Origin: Hydrogenophaga sp. IBVHS1
Lineage (GTDB): Bacteria > Pseudomonadota > Gammaproteobacteria > Burkholderiales > Burkholderiaceae_C
NCBI RefSeq assembly: GCF_002127265.1
Contig: NZ_NFUU01000001.1
Coordinates: 2,984,040 to 3,048,039 of the forward strand
Reading direction: 5' to 3'
Length of the DNA: 64,000 bases
Shown piece by piece: positions 8,880 through 18,455 of the stretch; the stretch's first letter is position 1; the number at the start of each line of letters is the position of its first letter. Position numbers and translations under genes: made by a program. A model generated the notes under the pieces. That model ran no database searches and was not told the origin of the DNA. It saw nothing but the letters and a program-made list of their open reading frames with translations.

Positions 8880-9563
8880 GTGCATGTTGATGAAGCGATT
8901 CGCAGTCGAAAATCGGTCAGGCGGTTTCTACCCACGTCCGTTCCTTCCTCGGTTGTGCAGCACATTTTGAACGTGGCGGCGCGAGCCCCGAGTGGCAACA
9001 ACGTGCAGCCGTGGAAGGTATATGCGGTGGCGGGCGAGTCCCGGCAGCGTCTGTGCGATGCCTTCATTGAGGCGGCCACGCACGAGCCAGACCGCCACCA
9101 GCCTGAATACGCCTACTACCCCACCACCTGGGTCGAGCCCTACCTGGATCGTCGGCGGCGCTGCGGCTTTGGCCTATATGCCAGCCTGGGCATCGCCCGC
9201 GACGATGCGGCGGCGCGCGCGCATCAGATGCTGCGCAACTACCTGTTCTTCGACGCGCCGGTGGGCCTGCTCGTCACGCTCGATCGCCGCCTGAACACCG
9301 GCAGCTTCATGGATCTGGGCATGTTCATCCAGAACATTCTGGTGGCCGCCCGCGCACAGGGCCTGCACACCTGTGCGCAGGCGGCGCTTGCTTGGTACCA
9401 CAAAGTGGCGCGTGCCCAACTGCCTATCAGCGACCACGAAATCCTCGCTTGCGGCATCGCCCTGGGACACGAGGACCTGTCGGCCCCGGAGAACGCCTTC
9501 ATCACCGAACGAACCGATGTGGAGACGTTTTCCAGCTTCCATGGTTTCGACGCGGCTCGCTGA
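8880..9563 (+). CDS. Nitroreductase-family FMN oxidoreductase
   Basis: About 227 residues from GTG 8880. The N-terminus HVDEAIRSRKSVRRF is the classic start of the nitroreductase fold with its FMN-phosphate-binding arginines, followed by APSGNNVQPW, the second FMN/dimer motif. An in-frame GTG at 8817 would add 21 residues of non-homologous sequence, so I chose 8880. Such enzymes reduce nitro groups, quinones or enones with NAD(P)H. In this setting an enoate- or flavin-dependent reduction is possible. Separated by 63 bp from the next ligase gene. Confidence 0.85.
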   Translation: MHVDEAIRSRKSVRRFLPTSVPSSVVQHILNVAARAPSGNNVQPWKVYAVAGESRQRLCDAFIEAATHEPDRHQPEYAYYPTTWVEPYLDRRRRCGFGLYASLGIARDDAAARAHQMLRNYLFFDAPVGLLVTLDRRLNTGSFMDLGMFIQNILVAARAQGLHTCAQAALAWYHKVARAQLPISDHEILACGIALGHEDLSAPENAFITERTDVETFSSFHGFDAAR

Positions 9564-9626
9564 GCTCACGCGCCAGCGATTGAACCTTTGATTCATTCCG
9601 ACAAGCACACCCAAAGGAGCCGAGCG

Positions 9627-11264
9627 ATGATTCTGCACACTGCTGAGACCTTGAAGCGTTACACCGAAAGCGGCCACTGGGGCCGGCGCACCCTGCTCGA
9701 TTTGCTGCGCGAGACGGCGGCCAAGGCGCCGGAGCGGCCCGCCGTGGTCGACCCGGCTGATCGGCCTGATCTGACCGGAACAGCAGCACAGAACCTGAGC
9801 TATCGGGAGTTCGCCGCGGCCGTCGACGCCATCGCGACCGGGCTGCTGGACATGGGTTTGCGCAAGGATGAAATCGTCGTCGTGCAACTGCCCAACGTAT
9901 GGGAACTGGTTGCCATGTTTCTTGCGGTCAGCCGCGCCGGCGGCGTGCTCTCGCCGATGCCGATTCAGTGGCGCGACAACGAGTTCCAGAATGTCAAGAA
10001 ACTCACCGAGGCGCGCTTCTTCTTCGGGATGCGCGATTTCAAGGGTGCCGATCAACTCGCCATCGCCGAGAAGACCGGATTTGTCGCGCTGCCGATCGAG
10101 CGTATTGCCGAGATGGCGCGTGGTGCGGCCGACGTGGCCAGGCTCGACGCCATCGGTGTCGACGCCAACGACATTTTCAGCCTATGCTGGTCGTCCGGCA
10201 CCGAAGCCCTTTCCAAGGGCTGCCCGATGTCTCACAACAACTGGCTCTTTCAGATGAACCTGATCCCGCTGACGGCCGGGCTGCACGAAGGGGACCGGGT
10301 GCTGGCGACCGCGCCGGTGGTCAACATGACCGGTGTGGCAACCTGGCTGGCTTCGCTGGCCATCGGGGGCACGACGCTCTTGCATCACCCGCTGAACATG
10401 CCGCTGCTTCTCAAGCAGTTGATGCATGACCAGGTGCATTTCACCCTGCTGGTGCCTGCCCTGCTGAACATGATCCTCAAGTTGCCCAACGTCGATCAGC
10501 TTGACTTCTCCAGCGTGCGCTGCATCGCCTCGGGTTCGGCGCAACCCTCGCGCTGGAGCATGGAGGAGTTCAAGCGGCGCTGGAACATCGAAATCCTGCA
10601 CGCCTGGGGACAGACCGAAGGCACCGCGGTGTTTGCAGGGGCGCGAGACGTGCCCGATTTCGCCAAGCGGGCAGATCACTTTCCGTGGTGGGGTCGCCCG
10701 GGCGTCGAGTGGCCCTCGGACATCCAGGGTGTAGAGATGAAGCTGCTCGATGAGAGCGGTGCAGAATGCACGCAGCCCGGCCAGGTGGGCGAGCTGGTCT
10801 ACCGCGGACCCAATGTGTTTGCTGGCTATTACCAGCGGCCGGACCTGGAGATAAGCACGTTCACCCCAGACGGCTTTTGCCGCACAGGTGACTTTTTCAT
10901 CGTGCGGGACGTTCACCACATCGGTTTCTTTGACCGCAAGAAAGACATCATCATTCGCGGTGGCTTCAACGTTAGCGCAGCCGAGGTCGAGAACCTGGTT
11001 CTCACCCATCCCGGCGTGCAGGAGGTGGCGGCGGTGGCGGTGCCCGACGAGATCATGGGCGAGAAGACCTGTATCTTCGTCGTTCCGAAGGACAAGGCCC
11101 AGCCGCCGGCGCTGGAGGATATCGTCGGCCACCTGAAGCAGATCGGCGTGGCGGCTTACAAGCTGCCCGAGCGCATCGAGTACCTTGACGCCATCCCGCG
11201 CAACCCGGTAGGAAAAATCCTGAAGGCAGAACTGCGCAAGCACCTGCGCCCCGCGGCTGCCTGA
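9627..11264 (+). CDS. AMP-dependent acid-CoA ligase with variant P-loop
   Basis: 545 residues from the ATG at 9627, which has AAGGAG nine or so bases upstream; a TTG at 9588 is less likely. It has the overall ANL architecture: adenylation domain, GRPGVEWPSDIQGVEMK region, the motif FCRTGDFF, and the C-terminal lysine in NPVGKILK (about 529). The ATP-binding P-loop reads SSGTEALSKGCP at about 189-200 instead of the common TSGTTGxPKG. The Ser-Gly-Thr and Lys-Gly are kept, so activity is plausible. Followed 26 bp later by the thiolase-fold/DUF35 pair, suggesting it supplies their CoA ester pathway. Confidence 0.87.
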   Translation: MILHTAETLKRYTESGHWGRRTLLDLLRETAAKAPERPAVVDPADRPDLTGTAAQNLSYREFAAAVDAIATGLLDMGLRKDEIVVVQLPNVWELVAMFLAVSRAGGVLSPMPIQWRDNEFQNVKKLTEARFFFGMRDFKGADQLAIAEKTGFVALPIERIAEMARGAADVARLDAIGVDANDIFSLCWSSGTEALSKGCPMSHNNWLFQMNLIPLTAGLHEGDRVLATAPVVNMTGVATWLASLAIGGTTLLHHPLNMPLLLKQLMHDQVHFTLLVPALLNMILKLPNVDQLDFSSVRCIASGSAQPSRWSMEEFKRRWNIEILHAWGQTEGTAVFAGARDVPDFAKRADHFPWWGRPGVEWPSDIQGVEMKLLDESGAECTQPGQVGELVYRGPNVFAGYYQRPDLEISTFTPDGFCRTGDFFIVRDVHHIGFFDRKKDIIIRGGFNVSAAEVENLVLTHPGVQEVAAVAVPDEIMGEKTCIFVVPKDKAQPPALEDIVGHLKQIGVAAYKLPERIEYLDAIPRNPVGKILKAELRKHLRPAAA

Positions 11265-11290
11265 GCCCACTCCGACCCACGAACCCAGTT

Positions 11291-12493
11291 ATGGCAAACA
11301 TCAAATCCGCACCCTCGTCGCATACGCTTCGCGGTAAAACCGCGATCATCGGTGCGGGCATTTCCGCCGTCGGCCGCGTGCCGGGCAAGAGCGCGCTCGC
11401 GCTGGCCGCCGACGCAGCGGGCAAGGCGCTGGCCGAGGCCGGCATCGGCAAGCACGAGGTCGATGGCGTGCTCTCAAGCTCCGCCTTTGCCTCGCCGTTC
11501 CACCGCTTCAGCGTGGCTTTCAGTGAATACCTGGGCATCCAGCCAACGTTTTCCAACACGCTGCAGGTCTCCGGCGCCACGGCGGCCACCATGTTCAACA
11601 TCGCCGCCGCCGCCATTGCCGGCGGCCTGGCCGAGACGGTGCTGGTGGTGGGGGGCGACAGCCTGCTGACCGGTCTGTCCCCCGACCTTGCCCTGCGCTC
11701 GATGACCGAAAGCCGGGACCAGCAATACGAAATGCCCTTCGGCATTCCCGTGGCCAACACCTTCGCCATGACCGCGCATCGGCACATGAAAGAGTTCGGC
11801 ACCACCTCCGAGCAGTTTGCCAAGGTGGCGGTGATCCACCGCGAACACGCACGCCGCACGCCGGGGGCGCAGATGACCGATCCGCTGAGCGTCGATGACG
11901 TGCTGAATTCCGGCTGGGTGACAACGCCTTACCACAAGCTCGACTGCTCTCTCATCTCCGACGGCGCAGCAGCCTTCATCGTCACGTCGGCCAAGCGCGC
12001 CAGGGCGCTGGGAATTGCCAAGCCCATTTACATCCTCGGCGGCGGCGAATGCTACACGCACGAGCACATCTTCCTGATGCCCTCGCTGACCACCACGGGC
12101 GCGGTGCAGTCGAGTGCCAGGGCCTACGACATGGCGGGCTGCAGGCCGAAGGACATCGACGTGGCCGGCGTCTATGACTGCTTCACCGGCACGGTGATCA
12201 TGATGCTGGAGGACCTCGGTTTCTGCCCCAAGGGCGAGGGTGGGCGCTTCGTCGAGGACGGGCAGATCACCTACGGCGGAGCCATCCCCTGCAACACCCA
12301 TGGCGGCCTGCTGTCGTTCGCGCACTCGGGCATGCCGGGCTCGCTGTTTCATTTCTACGAGGTAGTCAACCAGCTGCGCGGAAACTGCGGCGAGCGCCAG
12401 GTCGCGGACGCTGAACTCGGCCTGGTGCACAGCCTGGGTGCCGGTTTTGCGACCAACGCCACCACCATCCTGGGAACGGAGGCCACGCTGTGA
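11291..12493 (+). CDS. Thiolase-fold lipid-transfer-type protein lacking thiolase cysteines
   Basis: 400 residues of the SCP-x/Ltp thiolase-like family. Where thiolases carry the nucleophilic cysteine this protein has QVSGATAATM (about 92-101); the N-terminal half contains no cysteine at all. The His motif is kept (NTHGG, about 335-339), but the C-terminal cysteine loop reads HSLGAGF. YDCFTG, typical of Ltp-type enzymes, is present. This pattern, together with the overlapping DUF35 gene, matches Ltp2-DUF35 retro-aldolases rather than thiolases. It would split a 3-hydroxyacyl-CoA into a ketone or aldehyde plus a short acyl-CoA. Function is inferred from family knowledge. Confidence 0.85.
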   Translation: MANIKSAPSSHTLRGKTAIIGAGISAVGRVPGKSALALAADAAGKALAEAGIGKHEVDGVLSSSAFASPFHRFSVAFSEYLGIQPTFSNTLQVSGATAATMFNIAAAAIAGGLAETVLVVGGDSLLTGLSPDLALRSMTESRDQQYEMPFGIPVANTFAMTAHRHMKEFGTTSEQFAKVAVIHREHARRTPGAQMTDPLSVDDVLNSGWVTTPYHKLDCSLISDGAAAFIVTSAKRARALGIAKPIYILGGGECYTHEHIFLMPSLTTTGAVQSSARAYDMAGCRPKDIDVAGVYDCFTGTVIMMLEDLGFCPKGEGGRFVEDGQITYGGAIPCNTHGGLLSFAHSGMPGSLFHFYEVVNQLRGNCGERQVADAELGLVHSLGAGFATNATTILGTEATL

Positions 12494-12921
12494 TCAACCA
12501 AAAAGACGCCCACCTCAAGCCGCAGCCGATGCCGGATTCGGATTCGGAAATCTATTGGCGCGGCATTCAGGGGGGCAAGCTGCTGCTGCAGCACTGCCCA
12601 GCGTGCGACCACGTGCAGCTCTACCAACAGGCGATCTGCCGTGAGTGCGGTAGCGAGCGCCTTGAGCACCGCGCCTCCAGCGGTCGCGCCAAGGTGCATT
12701 CGTTCAGCGTGGTTCACCGGGCGCCCGGGCCGGCCTTCAAACAGGACACGCCCTATGCCGTGCTGCTGGTAGAACTCGAAGAAGGTCCGCGGATGATCAG
12801 CGCCTTCGTCGGTCCAGATCCTTCGGTGGTCACCTTCGACATGGCCGTCGAGCTGGTTTGCGAGCCCGTCGGTGGCGGTGTGACGCTGCCGCGATTCCGG
12901 GCGGCCGGACTTCAAGCGTGA
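12490..12921 (+). CDS. DUF35 Zn-ribbon/OB-fold acyl-CoA-binding partner
   Basis: 143 residues. An N-terminal rubredoxin-like zinc ribbon is formed by C36-x2-C39 (CPAC) and C50-x2-C53 (CREC), followed by the OB-fold with VHSFSVVHR and TPYAVLLVELEEG. The start overlaps the stop of the thiolase-fold gene by four bases (GTGA), implying coupled translation and a complex. DUF35 proteins typically bind the CoA substrate for an Ltp-type thiolase or aldolase, as in steroid and benzylsuccinate pathways. Nothing downstream on this strand appears functional until the LysR gene. Confidence 0.9.
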   Translation: MINQKDAHLKPQPMPDSDSEIYWRGIQGGKLLLQHCPACDHVQLYQQAICRECGSERLEHRASSGRAKVHSFSVVHRAPGPAFKQDTPYAVLLVELEEGPRMISAFVGPDPSVVTFDMAVELVCEPVGGGVTLPRFRAAGLQA

Positions 12922-13046
12922 AACAGCGTCTTTGCGCGCCTTCTGAGCGTGTCTGAACAAATGATTCAACTCAATGCGAGATTTCGCTGACCCCATTTCG
13001 CTGCGTCGTCCTCCCAGACTGTAGTCGAGGGGGCTCTGACCTGACG

Positions 13047-13238
13047 ATGACCACGGTTGCGCGGCGGGCGATTGAGCCCTTGTCAATGCACGATTGGATC
13101 GTGGCAATCTTTGCACCGGTCGGCTACAGCAAGACGACATTGATGGGAGGATGGTTTCGCGCTTGCAAAGACGCCGACCCCGTGCGGGTGGGCCTCGACG
13201 CCTCCTGGCGCGACCAAGTGTTCTTTGCCCGTTTGTAG
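13047..13238 (+). pseudogene. Fragment of a LuxR/MalT-type ATP-dependent regulator
   Basis: A 63-codon open segment contains APVGYSKTTLMGGW followed by VGLDASWRDQVFFARL, which is the start of the NTPase domain of large MalT/LuxR regulators (usual form APAGYGKTTL, then LSLDxxDxDPxxFxxxL). The Walker A glycine before Lys is Ser here, and only about 60 of roughly 900 residues remain. I therefore call it a remnant. The surrounding gap 12922-13277 shows nothing else. Confidence 0.5.
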
Positions 13239-13277
13239 TCTTGGATCAGAGATCAGTGAAATTTAACAGCAATAGGC

Positions 13278-14474
13278 TCATTGTTGAACCGCTGCCTCAG
13301 ACAACAACGCTCGGATGTGTTCGTCGGAATAGCCAAATTCGCGCAACAGTTCCACCGTGTTCTCCCCCAATTTGGGTGCATGGTGCCTCTTTTCCGGTAC
13401 TGAATGCGACCACTCGGTAGGGATGCTTACATCTAGCATTTCCCCTTCGCTTGGATGAGTGACCTGCTGGATGTATCCGGTTTCCGCAAGATGAGGGTCG
13501 GCCAGGATGTCGTCAATGCTGTACATGCGTGCTGCGGGAATATCTGCGTGCTCCAGCAGCGCAAGCCACTCCCCAGTGCTTCGTGTTCGAAAGATTTCGC
13601 CGAGAAAGCCGTAGACGTGGTCAATGTGCTCGAGGCGCTTGCCCTGGCTGCTGAAGCGCACGTCCTGCGCAAATACCTCGGACTTGCCAATGGCATCGAA
13701 GAAGCTACGCCAATGCTTGTCGTTGTACACCAGGACGCAGATATGGCCATCGCTTGTCTCGTAGGGTCGGCGATCACGTGCGAGACTACGTTGATATCCG
13801 GAAGGTCCCGTCGACGGTCTATAGAGGTGCCCGGCAAGGTGCTCACCAAGCACTATGGAAAGCATGCCTTCAAACATGGGCACATCAATCCGCTGTCCAA
13901 TGCCGGAACGCTCGCGATAGAACAGTGCAGCGGTGATGGCGTTGCACAGTTGCAGACCGACCACGCGGTCGACCAATACCATGGGGGCATACCGGGGCGT
14001 CTCTCCAGTGGCCTGACCCGTAAGCCAAGGGATGCCGCACATGCCTTGGATGAGATCGTCGTAGGCGGGTTTTGCGGCGTAGGGGCCACGCTGACTGAAT
14101 CCGTAGGCGCCAGCGTAGACGATCTTCGGAGACACCTTCTTCAGGTCTTCGTACCCGAGGCCCAGGCGAGCCATAGCCTGCGGCCGGATGTTGTAGAGCA
14201 GCACATCTGAGCTGGCTGCCATGTGCAGCAGCGCGTCGCGACCTGAAGGCTTCTTGAGGTCGAGAACGATGGAGCGCTTGTTGCGGTTGGTCGTCAGGTA
14301 GAAGTGGCCCATGCCAGGATTTCGCATAGGGCCGGCTTGACGCATCACGTCCCCGCCAGGCGGTTCGACCTTGATCACATCGGCACCCAAGTCAGCCAAC
14401 TGCTGGCTGGCATATGGGCCCATGATCACACTCGTCAGATCGAGAACGCGAATGCCAGAAAGAGGTCCGCTCAT
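13278..14474 (-). CDS. CaiB/BaiF type III CoA-transferase
   Basis: 398 residues from the ATG at 14474 (MSGPLSGIRVLDL), the standard start of the family; a longer in-frame start adds unrelated sequence. The N-terminal Rossmann-like part includes ADVIKVEPPGGD. The catalytic aspartate that forms the aspartyl-CoA anhydride is in LVDRVVG at about residue 168, the position known from formyl-CoA transferase. Its start lies two bases past the stop of the upstream Bug gene, so both are in one operon with ACAD and ETF. Likely transfers CoA from a donor ester to the acid delivered by this unit. Confidence 0.9.
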   Translation of the reverse strand: MSGPLSGIRVLDLTSVIMGPYASQQLADLGADVIKVEPPGGDVMRQAGPMRNPGMGHFYLTTNRNKRSIVLDLKKPSGRDALLHMAASSDVLLYNIRPQAMARLGLGYEDLKKVSPKIVYAGAYGFSQRGPYAAKPAYDDLIQGMCGIPWLTGQATGETPRYAPMVLVDRVVGLQLCNAITAALFYRERSGIGQRIDVPMFEGMLSIVLGEHLAGHLYRPSTGPSGYQRSLARDRRPYETSDGHICVLVYNDKHWRSFFDAIGKSEVFAQDVRFSSQGKRLEHIDHVYGFLGEIFRTRSTGEWLALLEHADIPAARMYSIDDILADPHLAETGYIQQVTHPSEGEMLDVSIPTEWSHSVPEKRHHAPKLGENTVELLREFGYSDEHIRALLSEAAVQQ

Positions 14475-14476
14475 TT

Positions 14477-15463
14477 TCAATCGACTTTCGCGCCGGAGAG
14501 TTTGACGACCTTTCCCCACTTGTCATACTCGATGTTCATGAAGGACTTGAACTCGGTGGGGGGCAAGGTCCATGCCTCGTAGGCCATGCCACGAATGGCC
14601 TGCTGAAGTTCTGGGGTCTGCATCGCTTTGAGAGCGGCCTGATACAGCCGGTCGACGACGGGTTGAGGGAGTTTGGCAGGGGCCACCAGACCGAACCACA
14701 GGTCGCTACCCGCTTCGTCGAAGCCTGGCACACCGGACTCGCGCATGGTGGGCACGTCGGGCAGATAACTGCTGCGCTTGACACTGGTCACGGCAAGCGG
14801 CCTGACATGGCCGGCACGGATTTGAGGCAGCGAGGTGATGGGGATATCGAACATGGCCGAGACGCTGCCGCCCATGACGTCCACCAGGGCGGGTGCACTG
14901 CCCTTATAAGGAATGTGCTCGAGCTTCGCGCCTGTCAACGCTTTGAGCAGCTCTCCGGAGAGGTGGTTGGTTGCGCCGTTGCCGCCCGATGCGTAGTTGG
15001 CCGAAACACCACTACGCTTGGTCCATGCAATGAACTCGGCCAGCGTGTTGGCTGGCACCTTGGGGTTGATGACCAGCACGTTGGTGTACGAAACGATGGG
15101 AGTGATCGGAGTCAGATCGGTGCGCGGATCGTAGGGGTGGCGTGGGTAGAGGTGTGGATTGATCGCGGTCGTGCCGGTGTGAGCCATTCCGATGGTGTAG
15201 CCGTCGGGTGCTGCCTTGGCCACCCCGTCGATGCCGATGCTGCCTCCGGCCCCTGGGCGGTTGTCCACGATGATGGGCTGGCCGAGCACTTCCCCCATGC
15301 TCTTGGCGAGGGACCGTGCCAGTACGTCGGTCGGCCCGCCTGCAGAGAATGGCACGATCATACGGATGGGCTTTGATGGGTAGTCCTGCGCAAAGCTCGC
15401 AAGAGGGACGGCGAGAAACAGGCCAGAAAGGGTGAGGCCCAGCACGGTTCGAATCGGGGTCAT
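14477..15463 (-). CDS. Bug/TctC-type periplasmic solute-binding protein
   Basis: 328 residues from the ATG at 15463, which has AGGAG eight bases upstream. A signal peptide of about 25 residues ends in SFA before QDYPSKPI. The mature start YPSKPIRMIVPFSAGGPTD is the hallmark of the Bug/TctC family. These proteins bind carboxylates; many are orphans without the TctAB membrane subunits, and none is seen here. Its operon with CoA-transferase, ACAD and ETF suggests it senses or captures the acid degraded by the unit. Confidence 0.92.
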   Translation of the reverse strand: MTPIRTVLGLTLSGLFLAVPLASFAQDYPSKPIRMIVPFSAGGPTDVLARSLAKSMGEVLGQPIIVDNRPGAGGSIGIDGVAKAAPDGYTIGMAHTGTTAINPHLYPRHPYDPRTDLTPITPIVSYTNVLVINPKVPANTLAEFIAWTKRSGVSANYASGGNGATNHLSGELLKALTGAKLEHIPYKGSAPALVDVMGGSVSAMFDIPITSLPQIRAGHVRPLAVTSVKRSSYLPDVPTMRESGVPGFDEAGSDLWFGLVAPAKLPQPVVDRLYQAALKAMQTPELQQAIRGMAYEAWTLPPTEFKSFMNIEYDKWGKVVKLSGAKVD

Positions 15464-15566
15464 TGTCTTGTCTCCTAGGGTTATGGTCTTGTCGCGGCGA
15501 ATCAAGGTTATGGGCTTCTTTCATGTGCTCATGAATTCGCCCTCCTGTTGGTGTTGCGTGTGATCC

Positions 15567-16715
15567 TTAGGCGTGCTCGCGGAGCAGTTCGCGCGCGATG
15601 ATGAGCTGCATGATCTGGCTGCTTCCCTCGTAGATGCGAAGCAGGCGCGCGTCGCGGTAAAGGCGCTCGATGGCGTATTCCTTGATGTAGCCATTGCCTC
15701 CGTGCACCTGCAGCATGCGGTCGGCGATGCGGCCTGCCGCCTCGGTCGCGTAGTACTTGCAGCATGCGGCCTCCTTGGTGGTCTTCTTTCCAGCATCTTT
15801 CTCCCGCGAGGCCTTCTCGACCATGGCGCGCGCAGCGAACAGCTCGGTTTGACTCTCAGCCAGCATGGACTGGATCATCTGGAAATTGGCAATGGGCTGG
15901 CCGAACTGCTTGCGCTCCATCGCGTAGCGCGTTCCTTCGTCAAGAAGGCGCTCGCACAGTCCGGTGGCCACTGCGGCCATGTGCAGCCGTGCGTGGTCCA
16001 GCGACATCATCGCGTTGCGAAATCCCGTGCCTTCCGCGCCGAGCAAGGCGCTGGCAGGAACACGGCAGTTCTCGAAGATCACGTCGGACTCATGAGAGCC
16101 CGCGAACCCCATCTTCTTGTACGGCTTGGCCACAGTGATGCCGGGTGTGTCACGATCGACCAGAAAAGCGGAGATACCCTTCGAACCGACCTCCTTCGGA
16201 GCCGTGCGCGCGAAGACGGTGAACACGCCGGCATGGATGGCGTTGGTGATGAAGCGCTTGGTGCCGTTGATGACGTAGTGATTGCCATCGCGCACAGCTT
16301 TGGTGATCAGAGCAGCGGAATCGGAGCCGGAGTCGGGTTCGGTGAGACAGAAGGACGCCATCATCTCGCCGGTCGCGAGTTTGGGCAGGTACTTTCGCTT
16401 CTGCTCTTCGGTACCATCGTTGACGATGCCCAACGTGCCCACGCCATTGGTGGTGCCGAAGTAGGAGCGGAAGGCGGGCTGCGCGTAGGCGATTTCGAAA
16501 ACGAGGCTTGCCTCCTCGAACATGCTGAGGCCGAGGCCCCCGTATTCCTCGGGGATGGTCATGCCGAAGAGGCCGAGTTCCCGCAGGCCCTTCACCACGT
16601 GGGGGGGAATCTCCTGCGTCTCCTCCACCACCGTCTCGGCGGGTAGAAGCACCTCGCGCGTGAAGCGGCGGGCGGCATCGATGAGAAGCTCGAGTGTCTG
16701 TTCGCGTTCTGTCAT
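15567..16715 (-). CDS. Acyl-CoA dehydrogenase (canonical EGS type)
   Basis: 382 residues with all classical ACAD features: [15 protein letters not shown]-terminal helix region, [10 protein letters not shown] in the beta domain, KRFITNA, then [12 protein letters not shown] in the helical domain. The catalytic glutamate is present in IYEGSSQI (about E363). It lies directly downstream of etfBA on the - strand, so its electron acceptor is probably that ETF. No long-chain or branched-chain signature can be assigned. Confidence 0.92.
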   Translation of the reverse strand: MTEREQTLELLIDAARRFTREVLLPAETVVEETQEIPPHVVKGLRELGLFGMTIPEEYGGLGLSMFEEASLVFEIAYAQPAFRSYFGTTNGVGTLGIVNDGTEEQKRKYLPKLATGEMMASFCLTEPDSGSDSAALITKAVRDGNHYVINGTKRFITNAIHAGVFTVFARTAPKEVGSKGISAFLVDRDTPGITVAKPYKKMGFAGSHESDVIFENCRVPASALLGAEGTGFRNAMMSLDHARLHMAAVATGLCERLLDEGTRYAMERKQFGQPIANFQMIQSMLAESQTELFAARAMVEKASREKDAGKKTTKEAACCKYYATEAAGRIADRMLQVHGGNGYIKEYAIERLYRDARLLRIYEGSSQIMQLIIARELLREHA

Positions 16716-16759
16716 GGGTATTTCCGTGGAGTCGTTCGTAAAGAGAGAGGATGTAAATT

Positions 16760-17695
16760 TCAGACCACTTTGATCAACTGGGGCACGGCCACGAACAGAT
16801 CGGCCTCCAGGCCGTAGTCGGCCACCGAGAAGATCGGGGCCTCGGGGTCCTTGTTGATCGCCACGATGACCTTGGAGTCCTTCATGCCGGCCAGGTGCTG
16901 GATCGCGCCCGAGATGCCCGCAGCAATGTAGAGCTGCGGGGCCACGATCTTGCCGGTCTGGCCCACCTGCCAGTCGTTCGGTGCGTAGCCCGCGTCCACC
17001 GCGGCGCGGCTCGCTCCGAGTGCTGCGCCCAGCTTGTCGGCCAGCGGCGTCATCACCTCGTTGAACTTCTCCGCGCTGCCGAGTGCCCGGCCACCGGAGA
17101 CGATGATCTTGGCCGCCGTGAGCTCGGGGCGGTCGCTCTTGGCGATCTCGCTGCCCATGAATTTGGACTTACCGTCGTCGGCGGCTGCTGCTGCTGCCGT
17201 TTCCACCGTGGCGCTGCCACCGGTGGCCGCTGCGGGGTCGAATCCCGTGGTGCGCACGGTGATCACGTGCGTGGCGTCCAGGCCCTGCACCGTGGCAATG
17301 GCGTTGCCGGCGTAGATCGGGCGCTCGAAGGTGTCGGCTGCGATGACCTTGGTGATGTCGGAGAGCTGGGCCACATCGATTGCGGCGGCCACACGGGGCG
17401 CCACGTTCTTGCCGCTGGCGGTGGCGGGGAACAGGATGTGGCTGTAGTTCGCCGCGATGATCAGCACCTGGGCTGCCACGTTCTCGGCCAGGCCGTGTTC
17501 GAAGCCCGGGGCGTCGGCGTGGATCACCTTGGCCACGCCCGCGATCTGTGCGGCCGCGGCGGCTGCTGCAGCGGCGTTGTGGCCGGCGATGAGCACGTGC
17601 ACCTCACCGCCACATTGGGTGGCGGCAGCCACGGTGTTGAGCGTGGCGCCCTTGATGGAGGCGTTGTCGTGTTCGGCAATTACGAGTGCAGTCAT
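16760..17695 (-). CDS. etfA: Electron transfer flavoprotein alpha subunit
   Basis: 311 residues. The C-terminal FAD-binding domain is clear: [13 protein letters not shown], then [39 protein letters not shown] and [11 protein letters not shown]. It accepts electrons from the ACADs and hands them to ETF-ubiquinone oxidoreductase. It follows etfB by ten bases. A second pair is present at 33.6-35.3 kb with strong amino-acid similarity, for example in the whole C-terminal domain. Having its own ACAD and CoA-transferase next door suggests a dedicated copy. Confidence 0.95.
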   Translation of the reverse strand: MTALVIAEHDNASIKGATLNTVAAATQCGGEVHVLIAGHNAAAAAAAAAQIAGVAKVIHADAPGFEHGLAENVAAQVLIIAANYSHILFPATASGKNVAPRVAAAIDVAQLSDITKVIAADTFERPIYAGNAIATVQGLDATHVITVRTTGFDPAAATGGSATVETAAAAAADDGKSKFMGSEIAKSDRPELTAAKIIVSGGRALGSAEKFNEVMTPLADKLGAALGASRAAVDAGYAPNDWQVGQTGKIVAPQLYIAAGISGAIQHLAGMKDSKVIVAINKDPEAPIFSVADYGLEADLFVAVPQLIKVV

Positions 17696-17705
17696 TTGTC
17701 GGTCC

Positions 17706-18455
17706 TCAGATCACTTTGGCTTCATTTTTGAGTTTGTCCACCAGGGCAGCGACATCGGCCACCTTGATGCCCGCGCCGCGCTTGGGCGGCTCGCTGACCT
17801 TCAGGGTCTTGATGCGCGGCGTCACGTCCACACCGAGGTCTTCGGGCTTGACGATGTCCAGCGTCTTCTTCTTGGCCTTCATGATGTTGGGCAGCGTCAC
17901 GTAACGCGGCTCGTTCAAACGAAGGTCGGTGGTGATGACGGCGGGCAGCGTGATGGAGAGCGTCTCCAGGCCACCGTCGACTTCGCGCGTGACGGTGGCT
18001 CTACCGTCAGCGACTTCCACCTTGCTGGCGAAGGTGGCTTGTGGCAGGCCGGCGAGCGCGGCCAGCATCTGGCCGGTCTGGTTGCAGTCGTCGTCGATCG
18101 CCTGTTTGCCCAGGATGATGAGACCGGGTTGCTCCTTGTCCACCAGGGCCTTCAAGAGCTTGGCCACGGCCAGGGGCTGCAGCTCCAAGTTGGTCTCCAC
18201 CAGGATGGCGCGGTCCGCACCAATGGCCATGGCGGTGCGCAGGGTTTCCTGGCACTGGGTGACACCGCAGGAGACGGCGATCACCTCGGTGACCACGCCT
18301 TTCTCTCTCAGGCGCACGGCTTCTTCCACCGCGATTTCGTCAAACGGGTTCATGCTCATCTTGACGTTGGCGATGTCCACGCCACTGCCGTCGCTCTTCA
18401 CGCGCACCTTGACGTTGTAATCCACCACGCGTTTGACGGGGACGATAACCTTCAT
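17706..18455 (-). CDS. etfB: Electron transfer flavoprotein beta subunit
   Basis: 249 residues from the ATG at 18455 ([19 protein letters not shown]), the family's usual start and length, with AGGAGACA upstream. Signature motifs: [33 protein letters not shown] for AMP binding, and [20 protein letters not shown], the ACAD recognition-loop region. First gene of a - strand unit, read away from the LysR gene across a 94-bp divergent promoter region. Confidence 0.95.
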   Translation of the reverse strand: MKVIVPVKRVVDYNVKVRVKSDGSGVDIANVKMSMNPFDEIAVEEAVRLREKGVVTEVIAVSCGVTQCQETLRTAMAIGADRAILVETNLELQPLAVAKLLKALVDKEQPGLIILGKQAIDDDCNQTGQMLAALAGLPQATFASKVEVADGRATVTREVDGGLETLSITLPAVITTDLRLNEPRYVTLPNIMKAKKKTLDIVKPEDLGVDVTPRIKTLKVSEPPKRGAGIKVADVAALVDKLKNEAKVI

